From: Propionivibrio sp.
GTDB lineage: Bacteria > Pseudomonadota > Gammaproteobacteria > Burkholderiales > Rhodocyclaceae
Assembly: GCF_029255185.1 (NCBI RefSeq)
Contig: NZ_JAPUVO010000133.1
Span: 1 to 37,251 of the forward strand
Length of the DNA: 37,251 nucleotides
Reading direction: 5' to 3'
Both the position numbers and the translations under genes were made by a program. The notes beneath the pieces are model-generated. The model worked only from the letters and a program-made list of their open reading frames with translations, ran no database searches and was not told the DNA's origin. Position 1 is the stretch's first letter. Every line of letters begins with the position of its first letter. Shown here piece by piece: positions 33,392 to 37,251 of this stretch.

Positions 33392-36106
33392 ATGACCCAT
33401 TTTCGTTATGCCCTCGTTTTGCTTGTCGCGATATGCGTTCAATGCCTTCCCTCTGTCGCCCAGCCGGCGGGCCTGGCCCGCCTCGACGCGCACGCCGCCG
33501 GTTTTTCGGCCTATGTCCTGCCGAACGGGTTCAAGATTATCCTCGCGCCATTTCCGTCAGCCGCCAACGCCCGCATCGAGTTGCTTATCAAGACGGGCAG
33601 CAAGCTCGAAGGCTACGGTGAAACAGGCATGGCGCACCTGCTCGAGCACATGCTGTTCAAAAGCGCTGGTAGGCGCGCCGATCTGAAGAGCGACCTCACC
33701 GCTCTCGGTGCAAACTGGAACGGCACCACCAACGCCGACCGCACCAATTTCTTCGAAACCGTTGCCGCCGAGCCCGAAAAAATTGATGAGGCCATTCGCA
33801 TCGAAGCCGATCGCTTCATCCGGGCCAGCTTCACAAAAGAGCATCTGGCGAGCGAGATGAGCGTCGTGCGCAATGAGTTGGAACGTAGTGATAATGACCC
33901 CGGCAGCCTGGTGATGCGCGCCTTGCAGCGTCAGAGCTACTTCTGGCACGGCTATTCGCGACCGACCATCGGTGCGCGCAGCGACATTGAGGACGCCCCC
34001 TTCAGCGCCTTGCAGGCTTTCCACCGAAAACACTATCGCCCCGACAACGCGGCACTGATCGTCTCTGGCAATTTCGACCCGCAGCGAGTCCTGGCGCTGG
34101 CCAGCCGGCTATTTGCGCACGCACGCAATCCGTCAGGCCCAAAAATCAGCAGTTGGACCCGCGAAGAACCACGGGCTACGACTAATCGCAGCGAACTCAT
34201 TCTACCGGCCGGCAAAACCATGGCCGCCAGCGCCTGGAAACTGCCCGGCATGAACGAACGGCAGACCTACGCCTTTGACCTGGGCATCAGCGCCATCTGC
34301 GACGAAGACTGGGGCAGCCTGCGCAAAGACCTGGTTCTGGAACGGCGGATTGCCGTCGCCGTGTCATGTGGAACGCATATGCAGACTGACTACAGCCTGT
34401 TGATCGCGACCGCCACGGCTGGCCAGGAAGCGGACGCCGAGCTCATCTCACGTGCGTTGCGCGAGCACATCGAAAGCGCTGCGGCCGGGGGCGTCAGCCA
34501 GGAGCAACTGGAACGCGCCCGACTAACAGAGCTCAATGCCTACGAACGAATGGAAAATGCACACGAAATGCTCGCCTCGCTCCTGTCGCAAGCCGAAGTC
34601 TCCGGCGACTGGCGCCTGTACTTCTGGCAGCGTGACATGGTCAAGACCGTCGATCGTGACGAAGTCAATGCCGCTCTAAAGAAATGGGCGGTCGGCATCA
34701 ATCGCAGCGACGTCTTGCTACGCCACGGTGAGGGCAACACGGCGCCGGAATTACCGAAATTCGCCGCGGCCACCGCACTGGTCTCGGGCAAGGAGTGGCC
34801 GGCCATCGCCATGCTGGCGGACCCACTACCGAACTCGGCCAGCGACTTGGCCAAAGCCACCATCACCATTCCCCTTGACGGATCACGGGCCAAGGCGGCG
34901 CTGATTTCGCGTCAGACCCAGGGCAGCCTGGCCTGGTTGAACCTCAATAACGACTACGGGAACGAGTCGGCACTGAGCGGCCGGCGGACGGCCTGCGCCA
35001 TCGCTGATCAACTCATGGCCTATGGCGGTGCAGGTCTTGATCGCGACCAGTTAAGCGCCAAACTCGAAGCGCTGCAGGCACAGTGGTCGTTGGGCCTTGG
35101 CGGCATCGTCATTGAAGCGCCGCGCCGGAACATTGAGGCCGCGCTGGACATCCTGCTCGGCGTGTGGGCATCACCAGCACTGCCGCAAAGCGAATTCGAG
35201 CGCCTCAAGGCCGCTGCCATCGCCAAGCTGGAAGCGGGTCTGAAGGATCCGGCGCAGCTTGCCGCCAGCGATGCCGGTCTGCGCTTTGACAATTACCCGC
35301 CCGGGCACCCGCTGCAACCTCGCTCGCTTGAGCAAAAACTGGCGGAATACCGTACCGTGAGTTTCGCGCAGGCGAGCGCCTGCGTCGCCGACTTCTCCGG
35401 ACTGGCGCAGGTTCGCCTGGCCATGGTCGGCGCCTTCTCAGAGCAGGACGTGCAGGCGGTCTGGGCCAAGGTCGCCAAACTGCCGACGGCACGAATTGCC
35501 TACGATCGGGTGCGCGACATTGACGCGCCGCTGGTCGTCGACACCACACCGCTCAAGGTATCGATGCCAGAAAAACCGAATGCCTCAATCGCCGGATCGA
35601 CTCTGCTGCGCATTACTGACGACGCGGCAGATTTTCCGGCCTTGCGCATCGCCGTCAAGGTACTCGGCGGTGATGCCGACAGCCGCATCTGGACCCGACT
35701 GCGCGAGCGCGAGGGACTGGCCTACAGCGCCGGCGCGAGTTTGTCAGGCAACCACTTCGAGCCACGCAGCAAACTGGTAATCCAGGCCAGCGCGGCCAGC
35801 GACAAGGCCGATGCTGCGCTGAGCAGCCTCAAGGAAGAACTGGCGCGGGCGCTCAAAGACGGTTTTTCGGCTACGGAAGTCGAGCGCGCCAAGCGCGCTT
35901 GGCTGCATGAGCGAAAAACCTCGCTGCGTGAGGAGCGCTCCTATGCGTCCAGCCTGGCGCAAGGGATGTATAGCGGGCGTGATTATGCCTGGTTAGCGCA
36001 GTATGACAAAAAGATCGCCACTCTGGACGCGCAGCAGGTGACACACGCCTTGCGCAAGTATCTGGCCGATGCACCCATAGTCTGGGCGATTGGTCGGGGC
36101 CAGTGA
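33392..36106 (+). CDS. Secreted M16 family zinc metalloprotease
   Basis: The 904-residue protein is an insulinase/pitrilysin family peptidase. A signal peptide (MTHFRYALVLLVAICVQCLPSVAQPA) directs it to the periplasm. The N-terminal M16 half holds the inverted zinc motif HLLEH at residues 82-86 and the downstream Glu region SEMSVVRNELERSDNDPG. The C-terminal half is the usual inactive partner, with YSAGASLSG and a late RAKRAWLHE segment. The two halves form a closed chamber that degrades peptides. The ATG at 33392 is chosen because it starts the signal sequence, although the frame is open from 33287. It follows transglutaminase C by 101 bases, with a REP-like palindrome between. A link to peptides made by that cluster is possible but only positional. 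An insertion sequence begins 36 bases after its stop. Confidence 0.93.
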   Translation: MTHFRYALVLLVAICVQCLPSVAQPAGLARLDAHAAGFSAYVLPNGFKIILAPFPSAANARIELLIKTGSKLEGYGETGMAHLLEHMLFKSAGRRADLKSDLTALGANWNGTTNADRTNFFETVAAEPEKIDEAIRIEADRFIRASFTKEHLASEMSVVRNELERSDNDPGSLVMRALQRQSYFWHGYSRPTIGARSDIEDAPFSALQAFHRKHYRPDNAALIVSGNFDPQRVLALASRLFAHARNPSGPKISSWTREEPRATTNRSELILPAGKTMAASAWKLPGMNERQTYAFDLGISAICDEDWGSLRKDLVLERRIAVAVSCGTHMQTDYSLLIATATAGQEADAELISRALREHIESAAAGGVSQEQLERARLTELNAYERMENAHEMLASLLSQAEVSGDWRLYFWQRDMVKTVDRDEVNAALKKWAVGINRSDVLLRHGEGNTAPELPKFAAATALVSGKEWPAIAMLADPLPNSASDLAKATITIPLDGSRAKAALISRQTQGSLAWLNLNNDYGNESALSGRRTACAIADQLMAYGGAGLDRDQLSAKLEALQAQWSLGLGGIVIEAPRRNIEAALDILLGVWASPALPQSEFERLKAAAIAKLEAGLKDPAQLAASDAGLRFDNYPPGHPLQPRSLEQKLAEYRTVSFAQASACVADFSGLAQVRLAMVGAFSEQDVQAVWAKVAKLPTARIAYDRVRDIDAPLVVDTTPLKVSMPEKPNASIAGSTLLRITDDAADFPALRIAVKVLGGDADSRIWTRLREREGLAYSAGASLSGNHFEPRSKLVIQASAASDKADAALSSLKEELARALKDGFSATEVERAKRAWLHERKTSLREERSYASSLAQGMYSGRDYAWLAQYDKKIATLDAQQVTHALRKYLADAPIVWAIGRGQ

Positions 36107-36142
36107 AAAGGCGGTGGTTACCACTTTTCCATAAAATGATTC

Positions 36143-36181
36143 GTGCTTATCCGGTTAGCTCCCATGCCTACTACCTGTAGT
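36143..36181 (+). repeat. Left terminal inverted repeat of the insertion sequence
   Basis: The first 14 bases are identical to the right end. The next 25 carry seven differences. The repeat includes the last codons and stop of the transposase gene. Confidence 0.88.
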
Positions 36182-37186
36182 GGGACGTAATTTTTTTGCA
36201 TATAGTTCGGCATAGGTTGGCGCAGTGACGTCGCCAGCAATGCCCAGCAGGGAGCGGAAAGCGTTGAATGGGTAGAAGCGGCGGTTGAAGCGGAACGTGA
36301 ATTCGTTGAGATAGGCTTGCAAGTGTTGCGGGCTGACGCCGTGGTGAATGCCACGTAGCCATGTTTTAAGATTGGAGAACACGAGGTGAATGATGGGCAG
36401 GAAGGTCTCGGCAACTTGCACGTCGCCACGTTCAGCAACGGCAGTATGAAGATATCCCCGTTTTCCAAGAGTCGCGTAGCCGTTCCAGTCATCGGTAACA
36501 ATGGTGGCGCCTGGCGCAACGATGTGCTCGATGAAGCCACCCAACGATTTGGCACTTCGGTCTGGCACTACAGCGAGTCGAACGCGTCCTGCGTACCGTC
36601 CAGTCCTCCGCTTGTTGAGGCTGCCACCGGGCTTGCGTTGTTTAACCTCGACGGCACCGGCGACGAGAACCATGTCGTGAACGCCTCGGCCCTTGCCGCG
36701 AGTACGACCGCCGACGTAGGTTTCATCGGCTTCGACGTGTTCTCCGGGGTTGCCACCAATTTGGTCCTGGTCGGGCCGCACCATGCCGGCCCGCAGTTTG
36801 TGAAGAATTTGGAAAGCCGTCTCGTAGCGCGGCAGTCCGAGTTGCCGTTGGAACTGGACGGCCGACATGCCGGGCGTCTGGCTGGCGACCAAGTAGGCTG
36901 CCCAGAACCATACCGGGAGCGGTGTGTGAGTGCGTTCCATGACCGTGCCAGCAGTGAGGCTCGTGTCCCGTTTGCAATGACGACACCGACAAACGCCGGG
37001 GCGATTGGCGAAGCGATAAGGCTCTCCGGACGAGCCGCATTGCTCACAAACGAACCCGGCGTCCCATCGGGCGCGTTCAAGGTAGGCCGCGCACGCCGCT
37101 TCGTCCGGGAACAGTCGCTGAAACTCGGGAAGCGAGCGGGGAAACGGCAAATCGTCTCGTTCAAGCACGTCGATAACCATGGCCAT
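36155..37186 (-). CDS. IS1595 family transposase (ISXO2-like)
   Basis: The 343-residue protein catalyses transposition of the element. An N-terminal zinc ribbon (CEQCGSSGEPYRFANRPG... CRCRHC, about residues 47-73) recognises DNA. The ISXO2-like catalytic domain carries the acidic residues in EADETYVGG (near 150) and TDDWNGY (near 234). The late EFTFRFNRRFYPFNAF segment (near 290-306) holds the Asn that replaces the third acidic residue in many ISXO2-type enzymes. The gene is full length with no frameshift, so the element may be active. Its TAA lies inside the left inverted repeat, so its last eight residues are encoded by the repeat. The start could be 37186 or the ATG six bases later, and neither has a strong ribosome site. 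Confidence 0.92.
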   Translation of the reverse strand: MAMVIDVLERDDLPFPRSLPEFQRLFPDEAACAAYLERARWDAGFVCEQCGSSGEPYRFANRPGVCRCRHCKRDTSLTAGTVMERTHTPLPVWFWAAYLVASQTPGMSAVQFQRQLGLPRYETAFQILHKLRAGMVRPDQDQIGGNPGEHVEADETYVGGRTRGKGRGVHDMVLVAGAVEVKQRKPGGSLNKRRTGRYAGRVRLAVVPDRSAKSLGGFIEHIVAPGATIVTDDWNGYATLGKRGYLHTAVAERGDVQVAETFLPIIHLVFSNLKTWLRGIHHGVSPQHLQAYLNEFTFRFNRRFYPFNAFRSLLGIAGDVTAPTYAELYAKKLRPTTGSRHGS

Positions 37187-37212
37187 CCCAAGTTGGCACA
37201 GATGCTCAACAT

Positions 37213-37251
37213 ACTACCGGTAGTGGATTTGGGAGACAACCGGATAAGCAC
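37213..37251 (-). repeat. Right terminal inverted repeat of the insertion sequence
   Basis: This is the partner of 36143-36181 and finishes exactly at the window edge. The edge is therefore likely an assembly break at a multicopy element. Confidence 0.85.

Larger units (their letters stand above)
36143..37251 (-). mobile_element. IS1595-family insertion sequence (ISXO2-like), 1109 bp
   Basis: The ends are imperfect 39-bp inverted repeats. Inward from 36143 the sequence begins GTGCTTATCCGGTTAGCTCC and inward from 37251 it begins GTGCTTATCCGGTTGTCTCC; 32 of 39 positions agree. They bracket one transposase gene. The right repeat ends on the last base of the window, so only the left flank (AATGATTC, 36135-36142) of any 8-bp target duplication is visible. 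Confidence 0.9.

Noticed and set aside
36568-37251. Second transposase frame (IS with programmed frameshift)
   Set aside because: The 343-residue frame alone contains the complete zinc ribbon and catalytic domain. The overlapping frame is a shadow.

Overview
The window looks like chromosomal DNA of a betaproteobacterium, most likely a Rhodocyclales member (Dechloromonas/Azonexus/Accumulibacter-like). This is inferred from gene content: an SAH riboswitch in front of ahcY, the ahcY-holin-metF order, a DUF3683 FAD/Fe-S fusion, the oxygen-independent ubiquinone genes ubiU/V/T, and a PaaK-ACT pair. No rRNA or tRNA gene was seen, so the placement is an inference.

Layout. 1-4300: an HD-GYP protein, then a methyl-cycle unit (SAH riboswitch, ahcY, small membrane protein, metF) closed by a terminator. 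4313-7678: accessory DNA with two minus-strand lipoproteins (one a beta-propeller), about 600 bases without a gene, a decayed reading frame with a single-base frameshift, and a small unknown gene. 7757-9778: a Cache-type chemoreceptor. 9835-14110: a minus-strand run ubiU-ubiV-ubiT-paaK-ACT behind a near-perfect FNR-type site correctly spaced from a -10 box. 14244-16892: a second minus-strand run, DUF971-ubiE-Tim44-like-ubiJ. 17054-19135: phoB-phoR behind a Pho box. 19076-20677: an unrecognised 533-residue protein whose 3' end overlaps phoR on the opposite strand. 20919-24794: the giant DUF3683 oxidoreductase. 24847-25209: the last codons of a higB toxin followed by an intact orphan higA. 25248-33290: three transglutaminase-fold proteins, one fused to a predicted amidoligase (DUF2126), plus an ATP-grasp/alpha-E fusion. 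33392-36106: a secreted M16 metalloprotease. 36143-37251: an IS1595-type insertion sequence whose right inverted repeat ends on the last base of the window.

How the genes fit together. The SAH riboswitch should turn on SAH hydrolase when SAH builds up, with metF recharging the methyl cycle. Seven genes or sites between 10 and 17 kb bear on ubiquinone. ubiE and ubiJ serve the general pathway. ubiU/V/T serve the O2-independent hydroxylations and carry an FNR-type control site. The aryl-CoA ligase and ACT protein downstream would then also be expressed under low oxygen. The most intriguing block is 25.2-33.3 kb. All three transglutaminase triads are intact and lie beside two different predicted carboxylate-amine ligases, which suggests a peptide-forming, peptide-tagging or peptide-trimming pathway. 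The neighbourhood type has been noted in comparative genomics, but to my knowledge its product has not been established. Two large inverted-repeat elements built from 8-9 bp units sit in the gaps of the two long minus-strand gene runs.
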